This document shows positions 1 through 7,560 of a stretch of 36,413 nt of DNA, piece after piece. A model generated the notes under the pieces. The model searched no databases. It had not been told where the DNA came from and saw only the letters and a program-made list of their open reading frames with translations. Source of the stretch: Prevotella sp. CAG:924 (GTDB taxonomy: Bacteria > Bacteroidota > Bacteroidia > Bacteroidales > Bacteroidaceae). Positions within the stretch are counted from its first letter, which is position 1; each line of letters opens with the position of its first letter. Made by a program: the position numbers and the translations under genes. Where the stretch lies: positions 1 to 36,413 of the forward strand of contig HF988473.1 in NCBI GenBank assembly GCA_000431975.1. The letters are read 5' to 3'.

Positions 1-229
1 TGACGGAATTAAACGACAGTCCCTACTATATGTTCAGTGGTTTTCTTCTTTTTATGCATAACTTTTCACTCCAAATTTCGGAAGAGCCATTTTTAATTAC
101 GATTGTTTCAATTTCTTGTTTGGTAACCTCTAAAAATTAGTCATTAGAGATGGATTGCCTTCATTTCCAATGATTGCCATTAGAAATTTCCATTGCCCCG
201 CAATAAAACATCTTCAAGGTGTACAAATA
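1..229. other. Left-edge intergenic region, no clear gene
   Basis: I see no intact gene here. The stretch is AT-rich compared with the rest of the window. On the minus strand a stop-to-stop frame of 36 codons (about 136 down to 29, stop at 26-28) has a protein-like look, containing EVTKQEIETIVIKNG, but it has no start codon. A second short frame beginning MAIIGNEG lies just upstream in another phase. This could be a decayed gene or chance. Confidence 0.3.
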
Positions 230-263
230 AAAGCCGCTCTGTTCTTAAGAACAAAGCGGCTTT
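230..263 (-). terminator. Intrinsic terminator of the tRNA-Lys pair
   Basis: A 9-bp GC-rich stem (AAAGCCGCT with AGCGGCTTT) encloses a further internal palindrome, TTCTTAAGAA. On the minus strand it is followed by a T-rich run. It lies directly downstream of the two minus-strand tRNA genes and so should end their transcript. Confidence 0.8.
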
Positions 264-265
264 CG

Positions 266-338
266 TGCGCCCTTAGGGACTCGAACCCTAGACCCACTGA
301 TTAAGAGTCAGTTGCTCTACCAGCTGAGCTAAGGGCGC
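266..338 (-). tRNA. tRNA-Lys, anticodon CTT (second copy)
   Basis: The minus strand folds as a standard cloverleaf: 7-bp acceptor GCGCCCT/AGGGCGC, D stem GCTC/GAGC, anticodon stem ACTGA/TCAGT with loop CTCTTAA, and T arm TAGGG-TTCGAGT-CCCTA. The anticodon is CTT, reading the lysine codon AAG. The discriminator base is A and the CCA end is not encoded, so it must be added after transcription. This is the promoter-distal of two identical copies. Confidence 0.95.
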
Positions 339-355
339 GTGGTAGAAAAGAAAAG

Positions 356-428
356 TGCGCCCTTAGGGACTCGAACCCTAGACCCACTGATTAAGAGTCA
401 GTTGCTCTACCAGCTGAGCTAAGGGCGC
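356..428 (-). tRNA. tRNA-Lys, anticodon CTT (first copy)
   Basis: This gene is identical over all 73 bases to the copy 17 bases downstream. It is the promoter-proximal copy, about 50 bases from the predicted transcription start. The CCA end is again not encoded. The short spacer, the single promoter upstream and the single terminator downstream indicate one two-tRNA transcript. Confidence 0.95.
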
Positions 429-483
429 ATATTCTTTTGCAATCCTCAGCAAGGTTTGTGGCCTCATTTCCGAATTGCGAGTG

Positions 484-515
484 CAAAGGTAGCGTCTTTT
501 TGCGAGATAACCAAA
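484..515 (-). promoter_or_regulatory. Promoter of the tRNA-Lys pair
   Basis: On the minus strand the -33 box TTTG (515-512) and the -7 box TACCTTTG (491-484) are separated by 20 bases, a perfect match to the Bacteroidetes primary sigma consensus. The start should lie near 477. The 15-base segment TACCTTTGCACTCGC is repeated exactly in the tRNA-Arg promoter at the right end of the window. Confidence 0.85.
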
Positions 516-824
516 CGTTTGGCAAAGTTTTTTTAATTTTCTTTCTTTTCTTTTCCCTTGTCTTACCATATTCTGGGAATACAGCCGGCTTTCCTTACAT
601 ATTCATCTTCTTTTTCGATTTGTCGTTGCAATTCATCTTTCCCAACAGGAAGTCTTATATGACAGGGAGAAAAGGCAACGTTGGATGATGGGAGGTGTGA
701 TGACGGTGAGTGGAATATTTTGATAGCCGTTGGTGACAAGAGGGGCATCGTGAATCGGCGTGCCGTCCATGCTCTTTAAGCCATATGTTAGGGTTGAGAT
801 GATAGGAAGCAGGGAAGGGATGAT
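516..824. other. Intergenic region, no gene seen
   Basis: This stretch separates the tRNA promoter from the end of the TPR gene. It begins with a pyrimidine-rich plus-strand run (about 530-560). Short open frames exist on both strands but none looks like a protein. I find no convincing terminator hairpin for the minus-strand operon that ends at 825. Confidence 0.5.
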
Positions 825-2270
825 TTATGATGTCTTATTGTTGTCCAATTCCTCTGGATGAGAGAGGGCGTATTGATAATAGTCCTTTGTGTCCATTCCC
901 TCAGGGAAATAGTCGTGCAGCATGAGCCGCGTGGGTATGGGTGCGTAGAGACAGCTCTTTTTTAGGAAATTGAGATATTCTTCGAATTTTCCAAGCTCTC
1001 TCGCACATAAGGCAAGGAGTATCCATCCGTTGCCTATTTCCTCATCGGGAATGAGGGCGGTGTGTGGCAATAGGAAATTGTAAGCCATCTCCACAAATCC
1101 GGCATCGTAATAAGCATCGGTGATGTTCAGGCATACTTGAAAGTTGGCTTGAGGATCAGAGAGTGCTTTTGAGAACCACTCGACGGCCTGCTTAGGCTTT
1201 TCCATAAGCAGGTATACGTGACCTCGCATGATGTAGATGTTGTCCATATCTGCTCCAGGCAGATCCTCCATCGCCTTGAGATACTGGAAACTCTCGTCAT
1301 AACGCTTGAGATAGGCATTGATAAAGACGAGTTGATTGCAGACGGCATCAAAATGTTCGGAATTGTGAAAGCACCTCACCTTATATAAGTGTTCAAGATG
1401 GGGCAGGGCCTCTTGTGGGCGGTTGAGATTGATGAGGGTGAGGGCGATGTTGAATTCTGCCGTCTCGTTCTCCGCATCCTTACGGAAGAGTTGCTGGTAG
1501 AGTCTTAGCGCATCCTCATAGTTGCCTAGCATATAGAGTCCGTTGGCTTTATAGAGCTGGGCATTGGGATCGTTGGGGTTGATGGCGAGCGAATAGTCGC
1601 AACTCTCAATGCTGGCCTTAGGATCATTCTGGAGATATTGCACTGTGGCCAGATAGTTCCAATAGCTGACATTGAATGGATTGCGGTCGAGCAAGCGATT
1701 GAACAGTTTTCCGCTCTCTTTCAGATCGCCGTGATCCATGGCTATGCGGGCCTCTACCTCTTGATAGTCGGGCTCTTCTGTGGAATGGCTGCGGTCGAGC
1801 CATTGCTGGGCATAGTCCATCTGCTGATAGTCGCAGAAGAGGAGCGCGACATCGAGGACATAGTCCTCCACATCCTCATCGTCGATCAGAGGATATTTCT
1901 CTTCGAGATATTGGTTAGCCTCCTGTGTCCGTTTGTTGGCCAGCATCACCTCTGCCACGGCATAATAATAGTCGAGGTCGGTCTTGTCGGCTATCCGGTC
2001 AAGATAGCTCCAGGCCTCTTTCTCATCGCCATGAATAAGTGCTGCCACACGTGCCTTAAAGGCTAACGGTGCGACGGCATTGGGAAATAAGGAGAGAGCA
2101 TAGTCGACTGCCTCTTGCGCTTTCTGAAACTCTCCGCGTTGTTGATAGTAGTCGGCTATGTCGGTCAGATCATCAGCCTCCATATATAGAGGCTGATGAT
2201 CCCGGATGGCTTCTTCGTAGGTTTTTAGAAGACCTGCGAATTTCTTACTTTGATAATAATTATCGTCCAA
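825..2270 (-). CDS. Tetratricopeptide repeat protein
   Basis: The 481-residue product is almost entirely helical TPR-like repeats, with alternating A/Y/L-rich helices and typical segments such as YLQNDPKASIESCDYSLAIN and GNYEDALRLYQQLF. There is no signal peptide or membrane segment, so it is probably cytoplasmic and binds partner proteins. The partner cannot be told from sequence. It starts 12 bases after the glnS stop on the same strand and is probably co-transcribed with glnS. The start is supported by this spacing. No enzymatic motif is visible. Confidence 0.8.
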   Translation of the reverse strand: MDDNYYQSKKFAGLLKTYEEAIRDHQPLYMEADDLTDIADYYQQRGEFQKAQEAVDYALSLFPNAVAPLAFKARVAALIHGDEKEAWSYLDRIADKTDLDYYYAVAEVMLANKRTQEANQYLEEKYPLIDDEDVEDYVLDVALLFCDYQQMDYAQQWLDRSHSTEEPDYQEVEARIAMDHGDLKESGKLFNRLLDRNPFNVSYWNYLATVQYLQNDPKASIESCDYSLAINPNDPNAQLYKANGLYMLGNYEDALRLYQQLFRKDAENETAEFNIALTLINLNRPQEALPHLEHLYKVRCFHNSEHFDAVCNQLVFINAYLKRYDESFQYLKAMEDLPGADMDNIYIMRGHVYLLMEKPKQAVEWFSKALSDPQANFQVCLNITDAYYDAGFVEMAYNFLLPHTALIPDEEIGNGWILLALCARELGKFEEYLNFLKKSCLYAPIPTRLMLHDYFPEGMDTKDYYQYALSHPEELDNNKTS

Positions 2271-2282
2271 GAGATAGAGTCC

Positions 2283-4004
2283 TTATTTGTTTTGCTGCTT
2301 TCCCCAAGTGTCCTTGAGGCCTACCGTCTTGTTGTAGACAGGGTGCTCGGCAGAACCATCGGGGTCGGCCATGAAATATCCGATGCGCTGGAACTGGAGG
2401 TATTCTCCCGGTTTGCGTGCGGCGGCATATTCCTCTACATAGGCGTGCTTGTTCACGTGGAGAGAGTCCTTGTTGAGGAGCTCGTGGAAATCGCGCTCGT
2501 CAGCAGAGGGATTCTCTACTGAGAAGAGACGGTCGTACTCGCGCACCTCTGCCTCTACGCAGTGGCTTACGCTCACCCAATGGAGCGTACCCTTCACCTT
2601 ACGGTCGGCGCCTGGCATGCCGCTCAGTGTGTCGGGATCATACTCGGCCTGTATCTCGGTGATGTTGCCGTCAGCGTCCTTCGTGCATCCGGTACACTTC
2701 ACGATATAGGCGTTCTTCAGACGTACCTCCTTACCCGGCGTCATGCGGAAGAATTTCTTAGGAGCATCCTCCATGAAGTCGGCACGCTCCATCCACAGCT
2801 CGCGTGAGAAGGTGATGGTGTGAGAGCCTGCGGTCTCATCCTCAGGGTTGTTGATGGCCTGCATCTCCTCTGCCTTGTCAGCGGGATAGTTGGTGATGAC
2901 GAGCTTGACAGGATCGAGCACAGCCGATACGCGGGTGGCTCTCTTGTTCAGGTCGTTGCGGACAGCGGCCTCGAGCAGTGCCATGTCGTTGAGTGCGTCA
3001 AACTTGGTGTATCCGATAGAGTCGATGAAGGCGCGGATGGATTCGGGTGAGTAACCGCGACGGCGCATGCCACAGAGGGTCGGCATACGGGGATCGTCCC
3101 ATCCGTTGACGAGGTGCTCGTCCACGAGCGTGTGGAGCTTGCGTTTCGACATCACTGTGTATGTGAGGTTGAGACGGTTGAACTCGATCTGTCGGGGACG
3201 GTTGTCGTGCAGTGCCTGTGCGGCCGTGCCGTCATATTCTTTCAGATAGTCGATGAACAGATCGTACAACGGACGGTGGGGCACAAACTCCAATGTGCAG
3301 ATGGAGTGGGTGACACCCTCGAAGTAGTCGCTCTGTCCGTGTGCGAAGTCGTACATAGGGTAGCAGTGCCATTGCGTTCCCGTGCGGTGGTGAGGCGTCT
3401 GGATGATACGGTAGATCACCGGGTCGCGGAAGTGCATGTTGGGGTTGGCCATATCGAGCTTGGCGCGAAGCACCATAGAGCCTTCAACGGCTTCAGGAGT
3501 ATTCATGTGCTGGAAGAGCCGGAGGTTCTCCTCAATGGGACGATCGCGGTAAGGACTGGCTATACCCGGAGTCGTCGGCGTTCCTTTCTGCTGGGCGATC
3601 TGTTCAGAGGTCTGCTCGTCCACATAGGCATGGCCCTCTTTGATCATCCAGATGGCGAAATCCCAAAGGCGCTGGAAATAGTCGCTGGCATAGTAGATGT
3701 TGCCCCACTTGAAGCCAAGCCACTTGATGTCGTTGAGGATGTTGTCTACATACTCAGTATTCTCTTTAGAGGGATTGGTGTCGTCGAAACGGAGATTACA
3801 AACACCGTTATGTCTTTCTGCTACGCCGAAGTCCATGCAGATAGCCTTGGCGTGACCAATGTGCAGATAGCCGTTGGGCTCTGGCGGGAAACGTGTCTGA
3901 AGACGGCCACCGTTCTTGCCCTCGGCCAGATCCTGCTCTACATATTGTTCAACGAAGCTGACGCTGTGCTTCTCTTCTTCTGTGGAATGATCGTTTGTTG
4001 TCAT
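2283..4004 (-). CDS. glnS: Glutaminyl-tRNA synthetase
   Basis: The cytoplasmic class I aminoacyl-tRNA synthetase charges tRNA-Gln with glutamine. The 573-residue product has the signature PEPNGYLHIGHAK with HIGH at about residues 48-51. The KMSKS-type loop appears as VMSKRKL at 284-290. The anticodon-binding beta barrels follow, ending in the ERDFHELLNKDSL region. The first 30 or so residues (MTTNDHSTEEEKHS...) are a polar extension before the catalytic core, normal for this lineage. Length is close to the E. coli enzyme. A -7 box lies about 30 bases upstream. The TPR gene follows 12 bases downstream. A GlnRS rather than a GluRS is favoured by the PEPNGYLHIGHAK form and the C-terminal region. 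Confidence 0.95.
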   Translation of the reverse strand: MTTNDHSTEEEKHSVSFVEQYVEQDLAEGKNGGRLQTRFPPEPNGYLHIGHAKAICMDFGVAERHNGVCNLRFDDTNPSKENTEYVDNILNDIKWLGFKWGNIYYASDYFQRLWDFAIWMIKEGHAYVDEQTSEQIAQQKGTPTTPGIASPYRDRPIEENLRLFQHMNTPEAVEGSMVLRAKLDMANPNMHFRDPVIYRIIQTPHHRTGTQWHCYPMYDFAHGQSDYFEGVTHSICTLEFVPHRPLYDLFIDYLKEYDGTAAQALHDNRPRQIEFNRLNLTYTVMSKRKLHTLVDEHLVNGWDDPRMPTLCGMRRRGYSPESIRAFIDSIGYTKFDALNDMALLEAAVRNDLNKRATRVSAVLDPVKLVITNYPADKAEEMQAINNPEDETAGSHTITFSRELWMERADFMEDAPKKFFRMTPGKEVRLKNAYIVKCTGCTKDADGNITEIQAEYDPDTLSGMPGADRKVKGTLHWVSVSHCVEAEVREYDRLFSVENPSADERDFHELLNKDSLHVNKHAYVEEYAAARKPGEYLQFQRIGYFMADPDGSAEHPVYNKTVGLKDTWGKQQNK

Positions 4005-4033
4005 ACTCCTTTTAAATTTGTATTTGTTGTTTG

Positions 4034-4041
4034 CAAAGATA
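4034..4041 (-). promoter_or_regulatory. -7 box of glnS
   Basis: TATCTTTG on the minus strand matches TAnnTTTG and lies 30 bases upstream of the glnS start. No good TTTG is seen 19-21 bases further upstream. The predicted start is near 4029, leaving a leader of about 25 bases. Confidence 0.55.
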
Positions 4042-4166
4042 GTGATTTTCGTGCGATTGGGCTGTATAAACGTGTGAAAATATTCGTCCTTTTACATATA
4101 AGAGGAGATGCGGAGAGACCATATTTTAAAATTTTATAAACTAGTGCTAAGATTTACAGATTTTTC

Positions 4167-4198
4167 TTTGGCTGTTATGTAAAAAAGCCCAATCTTTG
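4167..4198 (+). promoter_or_regulatory. Promoter of a short plus-strand transcript
   Basis: The -33 box TTTG (4167-4170) is followed after exactly 20 bases by AATCTTTG (4191-4198), one mismatch from TAnnTTTG. It faces away from glnS and towards a hairpin terminator about 90 bases downstream. No long ORF explains it. Confidence 0.55.
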
Positions 4199-4204
4199 CA
4201 AGCG

Positions 4205-4293
4205 TTATCCTGAATACAATCTTTTTACCTTAAGGAAAGACTAATACCTATTGAGAATAATGGCACGGGCTGTGAAGCTGGTGCCATTTTTTT
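4205..4293 (+). ncRNA. Putative small RNA or attenuated leader
   Basis: A predicted promoter at 4167-4198 and an intrinsic terminator at 4259-4293 bound a transcript of about 89 bases. The 5' part is AT-rich and contains the palindrome CCTTAAGG. The 3' part is the terminator hairpin. It does not match SRP RNA, 6S RNA or tmRNA by eye, and I cannot name a family. An alternative is that it is the leader of the small ORF at 4309-4440, with the hairpin acting as an attenuator. Another short frame starts inside the hairpin (ATG at 4260, MARAVKLVPFFCAFFLYV...) and cannot be excluded. Confidence 0.4.
4259..4293 (+). terminator. Intrinsic terminator of the small transcript
   Basis: The stem AATGGCAC (4259-4266) pairs with GTGCCATT (4281-4288), followed by a run of seven T on the plus strand. 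It is a textbook rho-independent terminator. Confidence 0.75.
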
Positions 4294-4308
4294 GTGCCTT
4301 TTTCTTAT

Positions 4309-4440
4309 ATGTCGGGCAGAGGACATCTCTTAGATTATCAGGAAGAAAAGGAGATGGCGTTTCGTCCGCAACCCCCGACAAAAGGAGTAAATGATGATAA
4401 ATGGAGCAAACGGCTCATTTCTTACTTAGATAGCAAGTAA
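4309..4440 (+). CDS. Possible 43-residue small protein
   Basis: An ATG-to-TAA frame of 43 codons encodes a hydrophilic, mixed-charge peptide that starts MSGRGHLLDYQEEKEMAF and ends KWSKRLISYLDSK. The composition is protein-like, with no low-complexity run. There is no signal peptide or membrane segment and no Shine-Dalgarno sequence. It begins 16 bases after an intrinsic terminator, so expression would need readthrough or antitermination from the promoter at 4167-4198. A second frame (from 4260) overlaps it in another phase. I do not recognise the product. Conservation of this frame across related genomes would decide it. Confidence 0.3.
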   Translation: MSGRGHLLDYQEEKEMAFRPQPPTKGVNDDKWSKRLISYLDSK

Positions 4441-4485
4441 TCAGGATGGCAGCTTGTGCTGTTGACAGTTTTTGATAAAAAATAT

Positions 4486-4532
4486 TTGAGGGACGAAGAG
4501 CAAAAATTTTTCTTTTGCTCTTCGTCCCTCAA
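4486..4532 (-). terminator. Strong terminator after mltG
   Basis: A perfect 20-bp stem (4486-4505 with 4513-4532) with a 7-base loop is followed on the minus strand by a T-rich tract. It sits about 50 bases beyond the mltG stop. The plus-strand side is also followed by a T run a few bases on, so it may work in both directions. Confidence 0.9.
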
Positions 4533-4584
4533 ACATTTTAAGATTTTTTTTTATAATAGTTGGAGACGTATATGTATATTACGT

Positions 4585-5631
4585 TTATTTTATTCCTCTC
4601 TCATTGAGTGCCTTGGCGTATTCGGCTGCATAGGCGAGATGTTGGCTATACGTGGTGGCGAAGTTATGCGTGCCGCTGAAGTCCGGTTTCGCACACATAT
4701 AGAGGTAGTTATGGTGCACCATATTGAGGACGGCGTCAATACCTGCCACAGAGGCAATACGGATAGGCCCTGGAGGCAGACCGGGATTGCGGTAGGTGTT
4801 GAAGGGTGAGTCGATGTAAAGAAGATTGTTGTAGATGCGCTTTAATCCGAACTGCTTCCATGCGAACTTGATTGTCGGGTCGGCCTGCAGGGGCATTCCC
4901 TCAGGATATTCGGCATTGCGGATCATCAGACGGTTGTAGTACATACCGGCCACCATGGGCTTCTCACCATTGTTGGCAGTCTCCTCATCGATGATGCTGG
5001 CGAGTGTACATACCTCTATGGGGGAGAGCTTGAGCTTTTGAGCCTTAGCTGTGCGGTCAGCGGTCCAGAAGCGGGTATTCTCCTTCTTCATACGCTCGAG
5101 GAACTTCTCGGGAGTGATCGTCCAATAGATGTCGTAGGTGTTGGGGATCATCATGGCAGCAATCGTCGTGGTGTCATATCCCAGTTTCTGGCAAAGAGCC
5201 TCGTCGGTGAGTGCCTTTACCCATGTAAGGCTGTCTTCCATGAACTTGCGTCCCAGTACGCCGGCAAGGTCCGGCATGGTACGTACGGAGGGAAGGGTGA
5301 ACGAAAGTGGTTCCTGCATGCCGTTTTTCAGATGGCGCCATACCTTGAATGTACCCATTGAAGGCGTGATCTCATAGCGTCCGGGACGGATGTGCTCAAT
5401 GAGGTTGCTGTGACGGGCCAGCGTACAAAGGGCATGGAAACTTTGCCTCTTGGCAATAGGTTGTACCTTCACGACGAGTGAGTCGTAGGTGTCGTCTTGG
5501 TCGAGATACAGGTAGACGGTCTTGTCTTCCTTTGAGAATGAGGAAAAGAAATACGAGTACCCGATACCGCACAAGATGATCAGACAGACGGCTGCGGGAA
5601 TAAGATATTTCTTTTTAAGATCTTTCTTCAT
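4585..5631 (-). CDS. mltG: Endolytic murein transglycosylase MltG (YceG family)
   Basis: MltG cuts nascent peptidoglycan strands at the inner membrane and sets glycan length. The 348-residue product has a short basic N-terminus, one membrane segment at about residues 9-29, and a periplasmic YceG/LysM-like domain. Family landmarks are LASIIDEETANNGEKPMVAG, PLQADPTIKFA and YRNPGLPPGPI. In E. coli the matching first motif reads ASIVEKET; here it reads ASIIDEET, so one of the acidic residues near the active site is Asp rather than Glu. The gene has its own promoter and a strong terminator, so it is probably monocistronic. Confidence 0.93.
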   Translation of the reverse strand: MKKDLKKKYLIPAAVCLIILCGIGYSYFFSSFSKEDKTVYLYLDQDDTYDSLVVKVQPIAKRQSFHALCTLARHSNLIEHIRPGRYEITPSMGTFKVWRHLKNGMQEPLSFTLPSVRTMPDLAGVLGRKFMEDSLTWVKALTDEALCQKLGYDTTTIAAMMIPNTYDIYWTITPEKFLERMKKENTRFWTADRTAKAQKLKLSPIEVCTLASIIDEETANNGEKPMVAGMYYNRLMIRNAEYPEGMPLQADPTIKFAWKQFGLKRIYNNLLYIDSPFNTYRNPGLPPGPIRIASVAGIDAVLNMVHHNYLYMCAKPDFSGTHNFATTYSQHLAYAAEYAKALNERGIK

Positions 5632-5667
5632 GTCTTGTGTTGATGTTTACGCTATAAAATATATATG

Positions 5668-5698
5668 CAAAGTTACACCATTTTGGTTTCCTAGCAAA
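5668..5698 (-). promoter_or_regulatory. Promoter of mltG
   Basis: On the minus strand the -33 box TTTG (5698-5695) and the -7 box TAACTTTG (5675-5668) are 19 bases apart. The predicted start is near 5662, about 30 bases before the mltG ATG. It is divergent from the promoter at 5744-5776. Confidence 0.8.
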
Positions 5699-5743
5699 AC
5701 TTTTAGGATTTTTGTTTTAAGGACTACTAAAATATGATGTATC

Positions 5744-5776
5744 TTTTCTCAGAATGAAAAATATATGATACTTTTG
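5744..5776 (+). promoter_or_regulatory. Promoter of the starch-binding protein gene
   Basis: The -7 box TACTTTTG (5769-5776) is perfect, with TTTT at 5744-5747 as the -33 element 21 bases upstream. The ATG of the next gene begins only 5 bases after the -7 box, so the mRNA should be leaderless or nearly so. Confidence 0.65.
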
Positions 5777-5780
5777 CACT

Positions 5781-6554
5781 ATGACATTGCAGTTCAGCAT
5801 TCATTATCGAGCCATTTTCGGACAGTCGGTGTACGTGTCCATTCGGTTTCTTACGAATGAGGGTCGTATGCTGGAGCACGCTGTTGCCCTTCACACTGAT
5901 GACGGCGATCGCTGGACAGGTGAGACACAGGGTGTCGTGGGGCATCATAGGCTTCGGTTTATGACTTATTCCTATCAGCTGAGGGACGGTAAGGGCAAGG
6001 TGTGCCGGAAGGAGTGGGATGCCGTGCCGCGTTGCTGTATTCTGACGGCCGGCCGGTCGTATTATTTTCAGGATATATGGCGCGACCTCTCCGTAGTACG
6101 TTATCTCTTTCCCAAGAGTGACCGTCCGCGGTATCCCTTGCGTGACATCCCGAGCTTTTGCCGTAGCGTCATCTTCCGTGTGTCAGCACCGCATGTCGAT
6201 GACAATCACAGTGTGGCGATTCTGGGAAGCGACCCGGTATTGGGCGACTGGAATGAGGCGCATTATCTGTTGCTGCATTATATCGGGGACGGTGACTGGG
6301 CGTTGTCGATCAATGCCCAGGCCTTGAAGCTTCCCTTCTCGTTTAAATACGTAGTGGTGGACAATGAGACACGGGACGTCGTAGAATGGGAAAGCGGATG
6401 GAACCGTGAGTTGGATGTGGATGAGATCAAGAATGGCATGCAACTTGTCATTTACGGCGGAAATGTCCGAACGAAGGCATTGCTTACTTACAGTGATGAG
6501 CTCTTAGGAGAGCAGCATAGCATAGAACATGAAATATCAGACTTATATATTTGA
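5781..6554 (+). CDS. Free-standing tandem starch-binding (CBM20-like) protein, MalQ N-terminus without GH77
   Basis: The 257-residue product resembles the N-terminal part of Bacteroidetes 4-alpha-glucanotransferase (MalQ), which carries two CBM20-like modules before the GH77 domain. The first module (about 1-85) holds MTLQFSIHYR, HTDDGDRWTGE and TYSYQLRDGKGKVCRKEW. The second (about 125-225) holds GSDPVLGDWNEA, DWALSINA and LPFSFKYVVVDNE. No GH77 sequence follows; the protein ends 30-odd residues after module two. There is no signal peptide, so any glucan binding would be intracellular. The start matches the family N-terminus and lies just after a -7 box. It overlaps the phosphatase gene by 26 bases. 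It could be a glycogen-targeting protein or a remnant of a broken malQ; the intact frame favours the former. Confidence 0.7.
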   Translation: MTLQFSIHYRAIFGQSVYVSIRFLTNEGRMLEHAVALHTDDGDRWTGETQGVVGHHRLRFMTYSYQLRDGKGKVCRKEWDAVPRCCILTAGRSYYFQDIWRDLSVVRYLFPKSDRPRYPLRDIPSFCRSVIFRVSAPHVDDNHSVAILGSDPVLGDWNEAHYLLLHYIGDGDWALSINAQALKLPFSFKYVVVDNETRDVVEWESGWNRELDVDEIKNGMQLVIYGGNVRTKALLTYSDELLGEQHSIEHEISDLYI

Positions 6555-7170
6555 TCTTGACGGTACATTGCTCAATACACTGACAGATCTGGCGGCTAGC
6601 TGCAATTTTGCATTGCGCACGCACGGAATGCCGGAACGTACTGTCGATGAGGTAAGAAGATTTGTGGGTAACGGAGTGAAGAAACTGATGGAACGGGCCA
6701 TCCCGGATGGTCTGGACAATCCGCTCTTTGATGACACGTATAAGGCATTCAGAGAACATTACCTTATACATAGTCTGGATCATACGGAACCTTATCCCGG
6801 AATCCGAGAACTGCTGCTGACGCTGAAGCAAAACGGTGTGAAGATGGCCGTCGTGTCCAATAAGTTCTACGCTGCCACGCAGGAACTCTGTCGACATTTC
6901 TTTTCAGACACGATCAGCGTGGCCATCGGCGAGCGTGAGGACATCCGCAAGAAGCCGGCTCCCGACACGGTCAACGAGGCCTTGCGCCAGTTGGGCGCCT
7001 CGCGTGAGACAGCCGTATATATCGGTGATTCTGATGTCGACATAGATACGGCCCGTAACAGCAGCATGCCTTGCATCAGCGTGCTTTGGGGATTTCGCGA
7101 TAAGGAATTCCTGCTTGAGCACGGAGCAACGACGCTGGTGAGAGAACCGGCGGAGATTGCTGAAATATAA
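6529..7170 (+). CDS. HAD-family phosphatase, phosphoglycolate phosphatase-like
   Basis: The 213-residue cytoplasmic product has all four HAD motifs: FDLDGTLLNT near the N-terminus with the two catalytic Asp, VVSNK (motif II), the KKPAPD lysine (motif III) and IGDSDVDIDTA (motif IV). The alpha-helical cap lies between motifs I and II, as in Gph and beta-phosphoglucomutase. The NGVKKLMERA segment is typical of Gph-type proteins. The start overlaps the end of the starch-binding gene by 26 bases, so translation may be coupled. A terminator follows. The true substrate may be phosphoglycolate or another small phosphate ester, perhaps a sugar phosphate given the neighbour. Confidence 0.85.
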   Translation: MKYQTYIFDLDGTLLNTLTDLAASCNFALRTHGMPERTVDEVRRFVGNGVKKLMERAIPDGLDNPLFDDTYKAFREHYLIHSLDHTEPYPGIRELLLTLKQNGVKMAVVSNKFYAATQELCRHFFSDTISVAIGEREDIRKKPAPDTVNEALRQLGASRETAVYIGDSDVDIDTARNSSMPCISVLWGFRDKEFLLEHGATTLVREPAEIAEI

Positions 7171-7331
7171 ACTTGGCAATCTGATACATCACAATGCTTT
7201 ATAAGATGTGTATCGCTGTCAAAAGAGCAATTTCGTGGATAAGTATAAGTAGACAAAGGTATTTGTAGACTTACAGACATTTCCAGTACATTCTAGAAAG
7301 TTCGATAGATTTAAGAATGAAAGAATATCGT

Positions 7332-7369
7332 GTGTCAATGGTTCTTTGGCCATTGATGCACGTTTTTTA
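7332..7369 (+). terminator. Terminator after the HAD phosphatase
   Basis: The stem GTG-CAATGG pairs with CCATTG-CAC around a short loop and is followed by a run of six T. It ends the plus-strand two-gene operon about 160 bases after its last stop. The 160 bases between show nothing else. Confidence 0.75.
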
Positions 7370-7379
7370 TATGTCCTTT

Positions 7380-7560
7380 TATATCATCGGAAGTGGTGAT
7401 ATAGGTTAGGTGTCAAGATGAGATCTTGTCGGTCGTGAATATCCTGATGTATTAGACCGTTGTGTCTGTGCGACAAGTCGTTACAGGTGTTGGAGACGTC
7501 AGCCTGACGTAGGGTAATAGGTGAGTCTTGATTCTCATACTGAGGCTGTAACAGTAAACA
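7380..7560. other. Hairpin-rich intergenic element A
   Basis: This convergent intergenic stretch has no ORF of note but several inverted repeats: TATATCATC/GGTGATATA (7380-7403), CAAGAT-gag-ATCTTG (7414-7428), CTTGTCG/CGACAAG (7425-7431 with 7471-7477) and ACGTCAG-c-CTGACGT (7496-7510). It leads into the large hairpin at 7561-7605. Several short blocks recur in the same order at 28474-28611. It may be a structured RNA or a degenerate repeat family. No promoter is visible on either strand. Confidence 0.4.

Noticed and set aside
266..428. Tandem tRNA-Lys copies as an assembly artefact
   Set aside because: The flanks and the spacer differ, and tandem identical tRNAs with one promoter and one terminator are common.
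437..748. Small frames (83 and 61 codons) between the tRNAs and the TPR gene
   Set aside because: One runs through the tRNA promoter and the other lies opposite it; their composition is low-complexity and not protein-like.
3114..4139. 341-codon open frame on the plus strand opposite glnS
   Set aside because: It is antisense to a clear glnS, has no recognisable domain and follows the codon pattern of the real gene on the other strand.
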